DNA from: a virus
Strand: one strand, 5' to 3'
DNA length: 49,656 bases
IMG/VR virus record: IMGVR_UViG_3300022933_000008
Coordinates: 1-49,656 of that record
The notes below the pieces were generated by a model. That model was not told where the DNA came from, did no database searches, and worked only from the letters and a program-made list of their open reading frames with translations. Both the position numbers and the translations under genes were made by a program. Below, piece after piece: positions 1 through 9,800 of this stretch; the stretch's first letter is position 1; each line of letters begins with the position of its first letter.

Positions 1-684
1 GATTTTCCCGCCCCCCAAATTGGCTTTGACAAATACCTCAGTCGAGTCCCATTCAGGCACCCGGTTACGGGTCTCCACATCCGTCAGGTCAAGCGCATTG
101 AAGTCAACAAGATCACCAGTGGCGATGTCGATGACGTTGGGGCTTTCATAAGCGGGGGCTGATGGCGCCCAATCCCGCCATCGTGGTAGGTCAGTTTGGT
201 CGAACGGGTATTCTATGTCCCACTCGTACCCTTGGCTTGGAGGGAGGATGGCGTACGATCCGTCGCCTCGAAAATCGATCCCGTCAAACTTGGGCCAGTC
301 TGTCCCTCGACTGTTTGATCCTACGCGCGGCCCTCTGCGCTTACCGTCTTTGGGGTGCTCGAAATAGTGGTGAACACCCCGCTTTGTTTTTACCCGTACT
401 GGTGAGGATAAGCCTTCCTCTATAGCAAACTTATGCGCTTCCTCACTATCGCAGTCGACGATAAGTATTCCTGATAGTTCTCCTGTAACGACAGCAATTC
501 TGGCTTCAGGCCAATCCGTAAACCACTGCTCAACTTCAAGTTCCGTTGGGCGTCGTGTTTGGAATCGCTTCCACGATATATAAGGCTTTTTGTTTTGCGG
601 GTTGATCGGAATGATCGGCCAACCCAACTCAAGATACTCTCCCGCCGCGTCAAGTGCTGACGCCTCCCTCGCTATCTGAACCAT
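1..684 (-). CDS. Primase-polymerase (prim-pol) domain protein, partial, runs off left edge
   Basis: This frame stays open from an ATG at 684 to the window edge (228 codons, no stop). It matches the N-terminal domain of bifunctional DNA primase/polymerases, which make primers and extend them at phage or plasmid replication forks. Residues 67-79 read TGELSGILIVDCD, with the two metal-binding aspartates at 77 and 79. Residues 98-108 hold the T-x-x-G-x-H-H-Y-F strand (VKTKRGVHHYF), and residues 137-150 the D-x-R-G-x-G-x-Y-x-x-x-P-P-S loop. All three are hallmarks of the family and occur in the right order. A helicase domain is often fused or encoded downstream; that part would lie outside the window. 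The start overlaps the end of the HTH gene by 35 nt, so the two are probably co-transcribed leftward. Confidence 0.85.
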   Translation of the reverse strand, partial: MVQIAREASALDAAGEYLELGWPIIPINPQNKKPYISWKRFQTRRPTELEVEQWFTDWPEARIAVVTGELSGILIVDCDSEEAHKFAIEEGLSSPVRVKTKRGVHHYFEHPKDGKRRGPRVGSNSRGTDWPKFDGIDFRGDGSYAILPPSQGYEWDIEYPFDQTDLPRWRDWAPSAPAYESPNVIDIATGDLVDFNALDLTDVETRNRVPEWDSTEVFVKANLGGGKI

Positions 685-883
685 GCTCTTTGCTCTCCTG
701 TATTACGTACTTCTCGATTCGCACATGAGGGAACGCGCTCAACATTCGCTCAAGTGTTCGTAAGGTCACATTACCTGTGCGGCACCATCTATATGGGGCG
801 GTACGTGGCACGCCGATGGCTTCGGCCACAGCCCTTGCTCCACCCTGATCGCTGATTAATCGGGCCAAATCTATTCTTCGCAT
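650..883 (-). CDS. Small helix-turn-helix regulator (Cro/CI-like size)
   Basis: A 77-residue protein beginning MRRIDLARLI. The segment from about residue 14 to 45 (GGARAVAEAIGVPRTAPYRW, then an arginine-rich stretch) has the spacing of a helix-turn-helix. I chose the ATG at 883 because GGGAG lies 6 nt upstream. A longer frame to 943 would run back through the palindromes and has no better ribosome site. It is the first gene leftward from a divergent control region with two 15-bp palindromes, so it is the obvious candidate to bind them and control itself and the recombination operon. That link is inference. It is followed, with overlap, by the prim-pol gene. It could be a Cro-like early switch or a lysogeny repressor; the window has no integrase to favour lysogeny. 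Confidence 0.75.
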   Translation of the reverse strand: MRRIDLARLISDQGGARAVAEAIGVPRTAPYRWCRTGNVTLRTLERMLSAFPHVRIEKYVIQESKEHGSDSEGGVST

Positions 884-917
884 CTTAACTCCCGTCGTGA
901 TAAAAGGCGTCCCAACA

Positions 918-959
918 ACACCGGAAAGGTGTGGACAGGGCACCGGAAAGGTGTATAAT
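918..959 (+). promoter_or_regulatory. Divergent control region: sigma70-like promoter with two palindromic operators
   Basis: Two copies of a palindrome with half-sites ACACC and GGTGT around GGAAA lie at 918-932 (perfect) and 940-954 (first base of the left arm changed). Their centres are 22 bp apart, two helical turns. A promoter reading right overlaps both: TGGACA at 932-937, a 16-bp spacer, and a perfect TATAAT at 954-959. The first palindrome touches the -35 box and the second covers the spacer and the first base of the -10, so a bound protein would block RNA polymerase. The leftward promoter is less clear; TTTCCG and TTTATC with a 17-bp spacer could serve and would lie under the first palindrome. 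Confidence 0.8.
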
Positions 960-994
960 AAGCCGGACTCAACGATCAGTCAAGGGGAGTGAAA

Positions 995-1471
995 ATGTCG
1001 GGGAAAATAGTCTCGATTGCTGTTGAATCAGATGAATGGGATGAGTTTGAAGGAGCGCCTTTAAAGCCCTCCAAAGACGTTCTACCCGGAGCCGCATGGA
1101 AGCAAGCACGAGAGGATGTGCGTGCTGCGAACGAACGCCTGACAGTCGCTGAGAACGCCGTACGTGAACTATTGCCTGATGACCCAACAGTGGGGTCTAC
1201 CGAGATCGCAAAGTTGGATGGGCATATATGTGCAGTGCTTAAAACACACAGTCGGATGACGTGGGATTCCTCAAAACTCCTGACATTTATACCGGGAATT
1301 GAGGGGGCACTCAAGTTGTCAATATGTAAGGCTGAGTACGAGAAGTTGGATGATGAAGTAAAAGCCAAACTTGATACAGCACTAACACATATTCCGTACG
1401 AGAGACTTACGTTCGTTGAATTCCATAACGATATGGAAGTAGACGATTTTCTGGAGCATGAAAATGTTTAA
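995..1471 (+). CDS. Hypothetical early protein, first gene of recombination operon
   Basis: I do not recognise this 158-residue protein. It is soluble, acidic at both ends, with a helical middle (about residues 36-62, rich in Ala, Arg and Glu) and an acidic C-terminus. The ATG at 995 is preferred over an upstream GTG at 989 because GGGGAG (984-989) sits 5 nt before it. It lies 36 nt after the -10 box of the divergent promoter and overlaps the Sak4-like ATPase gene by 8 nt, so it is probably translated with the recombination proteins. A role in replication or recombination is inferred only from position. Confidence 0.8.
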   Translation: MSGKIVSIAVESDEWDEFEGAPLKPSKDVLPGAAWKQAREDVRAANERLTVAENAVRELLPDDPTVGSTEIAKLDGHICAVLKTHSRMTWDSSKLLTFIPGIEGALKLSICKAEYEKLDDEVKAKLDTALTHIPYERLTFVEFHNDMEVDDFLEHENV

Positions 1472-2285
1472 TACGAAGAAAACGAATGACACGAAGTTTA
1501 TTAAAGACAAGACCCTGCTTATGGGGCACCACGGGTGGGGTAAGACTCATCAATGCAGGCACTACGCTGAAGCGTATGGCAAGGGATTAATCCTTTCGGG
1601 AGAAGGGGGTCTCAAATCCTTGGAAGACACGGACATTGAGTACGTGGATTTCAAATCATGGGATGGAGATCACAGGCCGGAGGATGGTGTGTACTCATTC
1701 CGTGGGATAGTCAGGATGATGGGTTCCCCAGAGTTCGTGAAAGAAGGTTATCAATGGCTTGTGGTTGATAGCCTAACTGAACTGTCTGACCAGTTGATGG
1801 AACACTGCGAAGAAGAGTTCAAAGATGTGACCAATGGGTTTGTGAAGTGGGGTGAGTACAGTCGTCTGATGATCGGCGCCTTAAAGTGGCTACGGGATAT
1901 AGACATGCACATTTACATGACATGCCTAGTGTCGGAAGAGTCTGATGACAACGGTAACGTAAATTACTGGCCCCTTGTTAAGGGTAACAAAATCGCAAAG
2001 CAATTACCCGCGCTGTTCGATCACGTTTTCTGTGGCGTGCGAACTACTGATGGTGATAAGAACTCGCCAACGATAAAGCGTTTCATCATCACGGAAGAAG
2101 TTCGGGGATGGCATGGGAAGTCTCGTGATCCTCGTGGACGTTTGAAGCCGGTTGAGCCGTGTGACAACGTCGTAACCCTTTTGAAATTGATACGAGCGAC
2201 CGAAGAACAGTACGCGAAATATCGAGAAAGCCAACAACGCCGAAGTAAGCCAACGCAAATTAAAACGAAGGAGAAAGCAGCATGA
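1464..2285 (+). CDS. Sak4-like RecA-fold ATPase (phage AAA_24 type)
   Basis: A 273-residue P-loop ATPase of the kind annotated as phage nucleotide-binding protein or Sak4-like single-strand annealing ATPase. The Walker A is GHHGWGKT at residues 21-28, close to the N-terminus as in that family. A Walker B-like strand, WLVVDSLTEL, lies near residue 93. The total length is typical. Such proteins load on single-stranded DNA with a phage SSB and promote annealing. The ATG at 1464 has GGAG 7 nt upstream; the ATG at 1458 would leave only 1 nt. The gene sits between a hypothetical protein and an SSB-like gene with which it overlaps by 4 nt, the common Sak4-SSB pairing. The final 25 residues are basic and look unstructured. 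Confidence 0.82.
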   Translation: MFNTKKTNDTKFIKDKTLLMGHHGWGKTHQCRHYAEAYGKGLILSGEGGLKSLEDTDIEYVDFKSWDGDHRPEDGVYSFRGIVRMMGSPEFVKEGYQWLVVDSLTELSDQLMEHCEEEFKDVTNGFVKWGEYSRLMIGALKWLRDIDMHIYMTCLVSEESDDNGNVNYWPLVKGNKIAKQLPALFDHVFCGVRTTDGDKNSPTIKRFIITEEVRGWHGKSRDPRGRLKPVEPCDNVVTLLKLIRATEEQYAKYRESQQRRSKPTQIKTKEKAA

Positions 2286-2770
2286 ACGCATTCGCAAGTT
2301 TTTCAGACCTAGACCTATCCGCAGTAAAGGAAGCCAAAGGCATTTCAATCCTTCAGCCGGGTACGTACGATGTACGTGTCGCTAACGCTGAATGGCAAGA
2401 GATGAATAACGGTAATGGCCATCAGGTGATGGTCGAACTCCAAGCCGTAGATGGGGGTGGATCGATCCGACATTGGATTAACGTACATCACAAGACAAGT
2501 AAGATGGCTCAAGAGATTGGCCAACGCCAACTCAAGAGTTTACTGCAATTTGGTGGGCATCCTAGTCCAGACAAGCCGGGTGATATTGCCACCATTCGTG
2601 GCTTGCATGTGGGTGTGGTTGTGGGTATGTCGAAAGAGCGGCGTAACCCAAACACAGGCAAGATCATGGAAAGCCGACCAGAGGTGAAGGGGTATCGTAT
2701 GCCAGATAATGACAGCGCCCCCGTACCAGAGACGGCGGCGCCGTTCGACGATTCACTCCCAGACTTTTAA
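2282..2770 (+). CDS. SSB-like protein with acidic C-terminal tip (DUF669-type)
   Basis: A 162-residue protein with a beta-rich core and an acidic tail ending in DDSLPDF, much like the DDxIPF tip that bacterial SSB proteins use to recruit partners. The core (LQPGTYDVRVANAEW, then a loop and VMVELQAV) resembles the DUF669-type phage proteins that sit next to Sak4 ATPases. The likely role is to coat single-stranded DNA and hand it to the ATPase and exonuclease. It overlaps the ATPase stop by 4 nt (ATGA) and has AAGGAG upstream. A strong terminator follows within 10 nt of the stop, so this is the last gene of the first transcript unless read-through occurs. Confidence 0.75.
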   Translation: MNAFASFSDLDLSAVKEAKGISILQPGTYDVRVANAEWQEMNNGNGHQVMVELQAVDGGGSIRHWINVHHKTSKMAQEIGQRQLKSLLQFGGHPSPDKPGDIATIRGLHVGVVVGMSKERRNPNTGKIMESRPEVKGYRMPDNDSAPVPETAAPFDDSLPDF

Positions 2771-2780
2771 TCATAAGGAG

Positions 2781-2805
2781 AAAGGGGGGCGATGCCCCCC
2801 TTTTT
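2781..2805 (+). terminator. Rho-independent terminator after SSB-like gene
   Basis: A stem of GGGGGGC and GCCCCCC with a 3-nt GAT loop is flanked by AAA before and TTTTT after. It is strong for rightward transcripts and, because of the AAA/TTT flanks, may be partly bidirectional. It separates the ATPase/SSB pair from the winged-helix and exonuclease genes. Confidence 0.9.
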
Positions 2806-2821
2806 GCTTGAGGGTTTTATC

Positions 2822-3070
2822 ATGCTAATACAGCAAACAAGTGTGGATGCGTATAGATCAATCGGTACGTCATTATCAAGCCGGGTACTTGCGTTAATGG
2901 GTGGGCAACCGCTTACCTGTGACGAAGCGGAAATAATTCTTGGCGCAAAGCATCAATCTGTTTCGTCAACCATCCGCGCTTTAGTAAAGAAGAAGGTGCT
3001 TTCGGATACGGGTGAACGTAGGCAAACACGATCAGGGCGTATGGCAATAGTGTGGGGTGTAATACATTGA
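2822..3070 (+). CDS. Winged helix-turn-helix protein
   Basis: An 82-residue protein whose centre reads as a winged helix: CDEAEIILGAKHQSVSSTI (turn and recognition helix), then RALVKKKVLSDTG and a basic wing with QTRSGRMAIVW. This matches small phage wHTH proteins found beside replication genes. A frame reaching back to 2792 would start inside the terminator loop, so I take the ATG at 2822, with a TTGAGGG stretch 7 nt upstream. It overlaps the exonuclease start. It may regulate late versus early transcription or bind replication DNA; nothing in the window decides this. Confidence 0.75.
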   Translation: MLIQQTSVDAYRSIGTSLSSRVLALMGGQPLTCDEAEIILGAKHQSVSSTIRALVKKKVLSDTGERRQTRSGRMAIVWGVIH

Positions 3071-3870
3071 TAGCCCAAACACTTATGGACGCGCTCGAAA
3101 AGGAGGGCGATCCGATTCGGTACAAGACACGCTCCTATATAGGGGCGTCAATTATTGGTAACGACTGCACCGCTTACCTACACCTATCCATGCGTGGCTT
3201 TCCAGAGAACACACCCCCGCCAAAACTCTTGCGCATATTTAATGTAGGACACGCCCTTGAAGACATGGTCGTGGCCGACCTAAAGAAGAACGGCGGCTAT
3301 GGTGTGAGTGAGGTGGATGAATTAACGGGCGACCAATACGAGTACACAGCGTTAGGTGATCATGTCGTGTGCCATCTGGACGGGATCATTTATGTGGATG
3401 AGGAGCCGTGCGTGTTGGAAATCAAGACGATGAACAAGAGTAAGTTCAATGCGTTTGAGAAGAAGGGGGTAAAGGTTTCTCATCCGAATTACTTTGCGCA
3501 GTGCATGTTGGCTATGCACTTGAGCAAGTTGGAGAAGTCTTACCTACTCGCGATCTGTAAGGATGATTGTCGATATCATGTACAGATTATTGAGTACGAT
3601 GAGTTTGAGGTGGCGGCGCTGCGTCAGAAAATTTCCCAAGCCGTTTCGGAGCCAGAGAGGATTGCGCAGACGGATTCAGATTGGCGCTGCCGAGGATGCT
3701 TTAAGCGCACTTCATGCTGGCACCCAAGCGAGATCAAGCCCAAGCCAAGTTGTAACCTATGTGAGCATGGTATGCCTGACATGTACGGTCAGAGTAAGCA
3801 GTGGTACTGCCACCATCACGACCGGCCCGCTAAGGAGCCGTGTGATGAGTTTAAGTTATTTGTACTTTGA
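3067..3870 (+). CDS. PD-(D/E)XK exonuclease with C-terminal cysteine clusters
   Basis: A nuclease of the lambda-exonuclease/YqaJ/Cas4 superfamily. The catalytic core is D105, E118 and K120 (HLDG, then VLEIKT), followed by a Q-containing helix (FAQCMLAMHL) as in that fold. The C-terminal third holds cysteines at 208, 211 and 217 and again at 229, 232, 248 and 259, with a C-H-H-H run, suggesting bound zinc or an iron-sulphur cluster. With the upstream Sak4-like ATPase and SSB-like protein it completes a recombination set: resect, coat, anneal. The start is uncertain. TTG 3067 has GGGGT about 8 nt upstream and overlaps the previous stop, GTG 3052 has a distant site, and ATG 3085 has none. Its last codons and stop lie in a 15-bp repeat shared with the convergent giant gene. 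Confidence 0.82.
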   Translation: MIAQTLMDALEKEGDPIRYKTRSYIGASIIGNDCTAYLHLSMRGFPENTPPPKLLRIFNVGHALEDMVVADLKKNGGYGVSEVDELTGDQYEYTALGDHVVCHLDGIIYVDEEPCVLEIKTMNKSKFNAFEKKGVKVSHPNYFAQCMLAMHLSKLEKSYLLAICKDDCRYHVQIIEYDEFEVAALRQKISQAVSEPERIAQTDSDWRCRGCFKRTSCWHPSEIKPKPSCNLCEHGMPDMYGQSKQWYCHHHDRPAKEPCDEFKLFVL

Positions 3871-6800
3871 TCCGCCGTACTTTGATCCGCCGTACTTTGA
3901 TCCGCTATAGCGTCCGCTACCGGATGATTTCTCGCCACCCATTAGATCAACCATACTTTCCTTAACTGCTTTCAAGCCTCCCACGACGGGGATGCGTTGA
4001 ACAACTTCACGAGCGGCTTGCCGACCCTTACCGTTGGGGTCTCCCTCTTCACCCCATAGTAAGTTACCCAAACCACTGGCCGTGTTCCACGCGCCAATGG
4101 TTTGTCCGAATGTTGGGCCAAGCACATTACTCATTGCGCGGGAGTAGCCGTACATACCATTGTCCGCTTGCTCTACGACATTATGCAGGAGTTCGAGGTA
4201 GAGACCGAAGCCACCCATGTGCATCATGCCTTCGATATACCATCCGGCGAAGTCGTTGGGATCGCCATGAAGGTCTGGGTTGTAGCCAACGGCTTCAAGC
4301 CAAGAGATGTTCTTGCCGTGTCGATCACGGATAACCCCTTGCTCCTCGTCGCCACGCATCTGTATTGCGTCCTTAGCGGATATAGCCATAGCACCACCGG
4401 CTGGCCCCATTACCGCGAGCATAGCGAGGGGTTTATAAGAGTGCAGGTTCTTCGGGTCTTTAACAATCTCCATGATGCTGTCTTTACTCAAGCGGGCCAT
4501 CATCATGGGGAATGATTTCAACTGCCAGACCATCGCACCCGCTGGGGTCTGCGCCCATAGCGGTATGTCGTTTGTGTTGGGAGCGAAGATCGTATCGTTA
4601 GCGAACTTGATAAGCGCGTCGCGCATCTGATCGCTCTGTAGAACCAGTTCAGGATCGATGGCTTCGTCATACTGCATGCCGATATGATTTCGGTTTTTGA
4701 CTAGGCTCTCGATAGATGGAGAGTTTGGTCGAGCGTAATTGCCAAGACCATATTTCTCCAGCACCCGTTTGGCCTTCCTTCCTTGTCGGCTATTTAAGCC
4801 ATGCTTTGCGATACGCCGCTGTTCAGTCTTAAACCACTCGAAGCCAATGATGCCTGCCATTTCACGCATGGAGTCTGTCCACGGTGATAGCATGGTTGCG
4901 TTGAAGAAGGCGGTTGTGAGTTTGGAAGCATCCGCCCCGTACAGCCCGACAAGCCTGTTGTGTACATAGTTCTCGATTGACAGGCCAGAGTCGCGCATCA
5001 TTGCCCTGTAGTCAGGGTCAGATGCGTACTTGTGCATACCGCGAAGCCACGCGCCAACTTCACCAGAGCGTAGTAAGGGAATGAATGGGTCAGTTAATGA
5101 TGTAACCGTGGTGAAACTCAGCATCGTTAGCGCATTCATGTTGCGCATAAACTTAGAGATGGGGCGCATCGCTGTATGGAAATGTGAATCTCCTACAGGC
5201 TTACGCATCGCTGCCATGAGAAGGTCTTCCATGACTTTCACTTCACTCGGCGCTACTTGACCCCTTTTTGTGTGGCTCTCTAAGCCAGCAACAATGGCTT
5301 CGGCCCGGCGATCCCACTGAAACTGCTTCTTACTATCGAGCGGGAAACTAAATAGTTCTGGATTTTGCAGAATCCGATTTGCTTCGGCGATGCCTCCACG
5401 ATTCTTAATGGCGTCGATTACATCATCGATCATTTGAGTGGCAGCAAATTCGTTCTCCTTGAACGGAGCAGGAATCTGATCGGTGCGTTGCATGGTTTCC
5501 ACCTTGCCATCTACGACGCCTCTGATCGTGCGGCGTATTTCCCGTGGCTTCAACAATGCCTTAACGGCGGCCTCCTTACCTTCCTCAATGACGCGCATGT
5601 ACATAAGCGCGCCATGATTGCCTTGACCAAATCGTTTTGCAAACTCGATCTTTCTAGTGGAGCCATCCAAATACTTGGCAAGGATCGCGCCAATATCATT
5701 TTCAAGAAACTCACCAAGAGCAAACAAATCTTGCCGAAACTCTGGGCGATGCAGTTTAATCATTCGTTGATAGTCAACATGATCTAATCCCGCATCATTC
5801 TTGGTTGCGTATTGCGGGGGTATATGAGTGCCATCGTCATCGATGATATTCCTTACCATCTTCTTCGCAATTCTTCGGGCGTCCTCTATGCCGAGAGTAT
5901 CGTGACGTTCTCTTGCCTCACGTATAAAGTAATCGGAAAGTTTTTCTACGGCCCGCGCTTGATTCCTTTGTAGTGATTCCTTAGACCATATCTGAGGAAC
6001 ATAGTTTTCCTTAATGCCTGAGTGCATGATCCCGTAGTGAATCATGGCATCCTTTTCATTATTAAAAGTTTCCCTGATTCTCTGGTACGCGCGTCGTTCA
6101 GCGGCGTTAGCCAATGCTCGACCTTCTCCAGTACGAAGCGCCATGATGACTCTTAGTTCTGATGGCGTTGGCTTGGAGCGGGCACGTACATCTATTGATC
6201 GCTTGAACCAGCGTTGCACTGCATTGCCGGTGCCGGGCAGGGCATTGAGTGCGCGTACGATTGGCATGATCTTGCGGCCAATCTCGTTATCGACGCGCTC
6301 GAAGATGCCTGTGCCATTCTCTTTCTGAAGGAAGTCAGAAATAAAATTGTCGCCATATTTGCGTAAGCGGGCGGAGCCTTTACGTAGGAAATAGACCGGG
6401 CCTTTGCGGAAGCCTTCGGCAATATCTTCTGGCGATGGGCCTCCCCTGCCTCTTATTGAATCAACGAACCGGCCAACTGTACCATCTGAACTAGCCACGG
6501 TATGGGAAACACCTACTGTTGATCCGTCTCCTCCCTCTAAAATGTCACGGACTATCGGGGTGACAATCGTTTCGTTAGTTGGGTTCGGATTTAACTCAAG
6601 AACTTCTTCTTCCGTGAAGTATGGGTCATTAAGTTTCTTCGCCTTCTTAGTATCGAAGATGACGTACTCTGTATGGTTATCTCTCAAGCCACCAACTGAA
6701 CGATGCTCTCCCGTGAAACTTATGCCATCGTAGCCCATGTCAGAGAGAATCTTGTTTACTCGCACTTTTGCAGTGGCTTCGTTTGCGTTGTCTCCATTCG

Positions 6801-9800
6801 CTAGAGTTCGCCACATTGCTTTGTATAATTCGCGTCCGCGATCTACTCCTTCCCTGCCAGCCACTGCGAGAATATTTCCAGTTGCGGACATGGATATAGC
6901 ATCTCCATCCTTTGCAACACTGTTCATGAACTCAGAGATTAGCCAATTTGAGGGGTCGTTCTGCGCGCTTCTAGTGAAGTCTGCATATCGATTGCAAGAA
7001 CATGCGATTGGGGCAACCTGATCATAGTTGCGCCCGGTAACTTTTCTTAATTGGCTTGCTATACGTCCTTCAATCTCGAAGAGTTCATCTAAACCAGCAT
7101 CAGTTAGCGAGTACCAGTCGCCTTTTACTTTCGCTTCAGCAATATCTTCGCGAATAGAGGATAGGTTGGAAGCCAATGATTCCGCTTCATTTACCTTTTC
7201 AAATGGGGCTTCAGCATCGTTAAGGTGCTGTACGACAATGTCTTCAAGCGTTTTCTGATAGGGCTTGGAATGGGTAGACGCATAAACACCGCTACCAAAC
7301 TCACCTAATTCTGGGAGGAGGGCGGCTTCACCGTTGGAGCGCACAAAGTAAGGAGTTACCCCTGACGCGGTTCGCGCCATGCCTGTGCTCACGAAAGCGG
7401 CAAGGTTGCTTTTCTCTCGCGGAGTCATACCGTCGAGCAGGTCTTTCGCGTATTGGCCAGCGTATTCCTGAGATACAGAGGCGTCCTCCTTTAGGCGGAG
7501 AGATAGGTCTCTCGCCCGGACACCCCGACTCGATCCCATCGGATCAGCGTGATCAGATATTCTTGGGTGAGTTCCATACATACTTTCAAGGGAACTGATG
7601 CCATCCATCATGTATGCGACACTGGAGTTCAGGCTATCCATAGCCGATGTAACGTCTGCCAATGATTCATCTCTCACACCACGTAATGGCGCGTTCCCTT
7701 CTTTGGCGTAACTTGACCAGCGTTGGAGAAATTCTGCGTCGTCTTTGAAGTTGGTCTTGATTGCCGAAAGTTCTTCCGGTGTTAACAGGCCAGCACGCAT
7801 GGCGAATCTTGCCAACTGTACTGCGTCCTTTTCTTTAACCGCAGTGCGGACTTGATTACGGAATGACCGAAACTCCTCGTTGGAAAAATCCGCAAGGGTT
7901 TTATGTGGGGTATCTTGCAATGGCTTGCCAGCCAACTTTGCAATGTGCTCATTGGTAATCGGAGATGCCGGGTCTGTAAGCCCAGCGATATTGAAGATGC
8001 GATAAGAGACGAGGCGGGCATCTGCCGTTTTTGTTGGAGTCCGCTCTGTAATTCGAGAAAGCGTCTCTTGGATGTGGGGTCTAGCCAAAGAGGGGATGCC
8101 ATCTACGGGGGCTGTAGATGCAGAATCAGTAGTTTCACGACCTGCTATATCTACCTCAATCCTAGATACAGTTGGCTTGTCTTGGGTTCTCTTTACCTTA
8201 TTATTCGCCCTGCGAATTATCTCAGATTTGATTTGAGCGATCTCCATTCGCTCCGCTTTAGTCTTACCCGCGCCGAGTTCAGCGAGCCTGCGGATCATTT
8301 CTGGTTTCTGTGTATTGAAAAGTTCCTGTGGGATATTGACACCCTCTGCCGGTGGCTTGCCCTGTACTATACGAATCTCAATCTCTCTTGCCGCATCCTT
8401 GGCTTTGATGGGGTCGGATGTTCTGTTGGAAATAATGTCGAACAACTGATCGTTGTCCAGTTCTTTCGTGGTGTAGCCACCAGTGACTCCGTATTTTTCT
8501 TTGTTCTTCCTTAATACAGCGCCCTTCTTTTTCCCCGCTCGATTGGCTTTCTCTTTGTTAGCGGAACGATCTGTGCGTTCCCACTGAAGCCCGGTCACTT
8601 CATCACGACGTAAGCCTTGTCGGAATTGTGTGGGGATTAAGTCAATCCACCCTTTGTTTGAGGTTATACCAGCGGCTGACTGCCATCTTTGAGCGAAGAC
8701 GTACCCTAATTCTCGAAGTACATTCTCTGTGTCCGGCATATTAAATATGGCTTCAATAGCGAGACGCTCATCATCCCCCATAAATGCGGTATCGTCAGCG
8801 TCCTGCTTTGCAAGCCATCTATCCGCTTCATCCATATCAACATCTAATTTCTCGCCGCTGGCTGGATTGATTGCGTTGCCTTCCTCGTCTAGCATTATCC
8901 TGTTAGCCGCGTCAGACAAGTCTTGGACGTGCCGCCCAAAGGATTCGTAATCGACAACCTCTCCCTCATCATCGACAATATCGCCAAGGTCATCAAAGTC
9001 GAGTTCAGACCGTTCCCTGTCAACTAGAATTCTGCCGTTATCTCCCCACTGACCTTCTTTCCAGTGCGCGGTTTCGTCGAAGGGAACGACGCGCCCATCT
9101 GATCCCCATTGGCTTACCGTCTTAACTGTTGAAAGTTCGCCATCGGTTATCTCGAAAATCTTTGTGGCTAACGAGATTAGGGATCGCCTCATCGGTCGGC
9201 CAAGTTGTTTTTCGTGGCTTGAGTCGAGCAGGTTGGAGGCAAGATTACGCGCGGAAATAGATAGCCGATCTATATCGGTAGAATTTTTCGCGTCCTCTAG
9301 TTCTCTTGAGATTGTGTCAAACCCACCCATTCGCGCGAGCAATTTGTTGGCGTGACCGACGGTTAATCGATTGAATTTATATTTTTGTAAATCCTTTGCG
9401 ATTTGAGATCGAGCCGTATCAAGCATGCGGGACTTGAATTCATCAGGGAGAACTCGATCAAGAATTTCTCTGACAGCGGGGTCGATGTAATCTCTTGCTG
9501 CCGGGTCGGCTTTCATCGCATCGCCACGTATTAGCCCTGCGATCTCACCTAACTGTTTAACGGTTTGTTTCGTATTGAGCATCACAGTCTTCCACCATTT
9601 CTCATCAAGCGCGCCGGGCATGCGTCGAAGTAAGAAAGCGGTGGCGTTTTCTGCGAAATATTCATTTGGGCTGTTTGCAATATTGCCGGGAGAGAAGTCG
9701 CCCATTAGTCCACTGACATCAGCGTCTAACTGGTCGCCAGTTCTACCCCTTATTGCGTTTTCCCAGTAGTAAAGACGTTCGTTATCGGTTAAGACATTAG

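Noticed and set aside
7903-8514. 203-codon rightward frame inside the giant gene
   Set aside because: Cys/Leu/Arg-rich shadow of the giant gene with no ribosome site.
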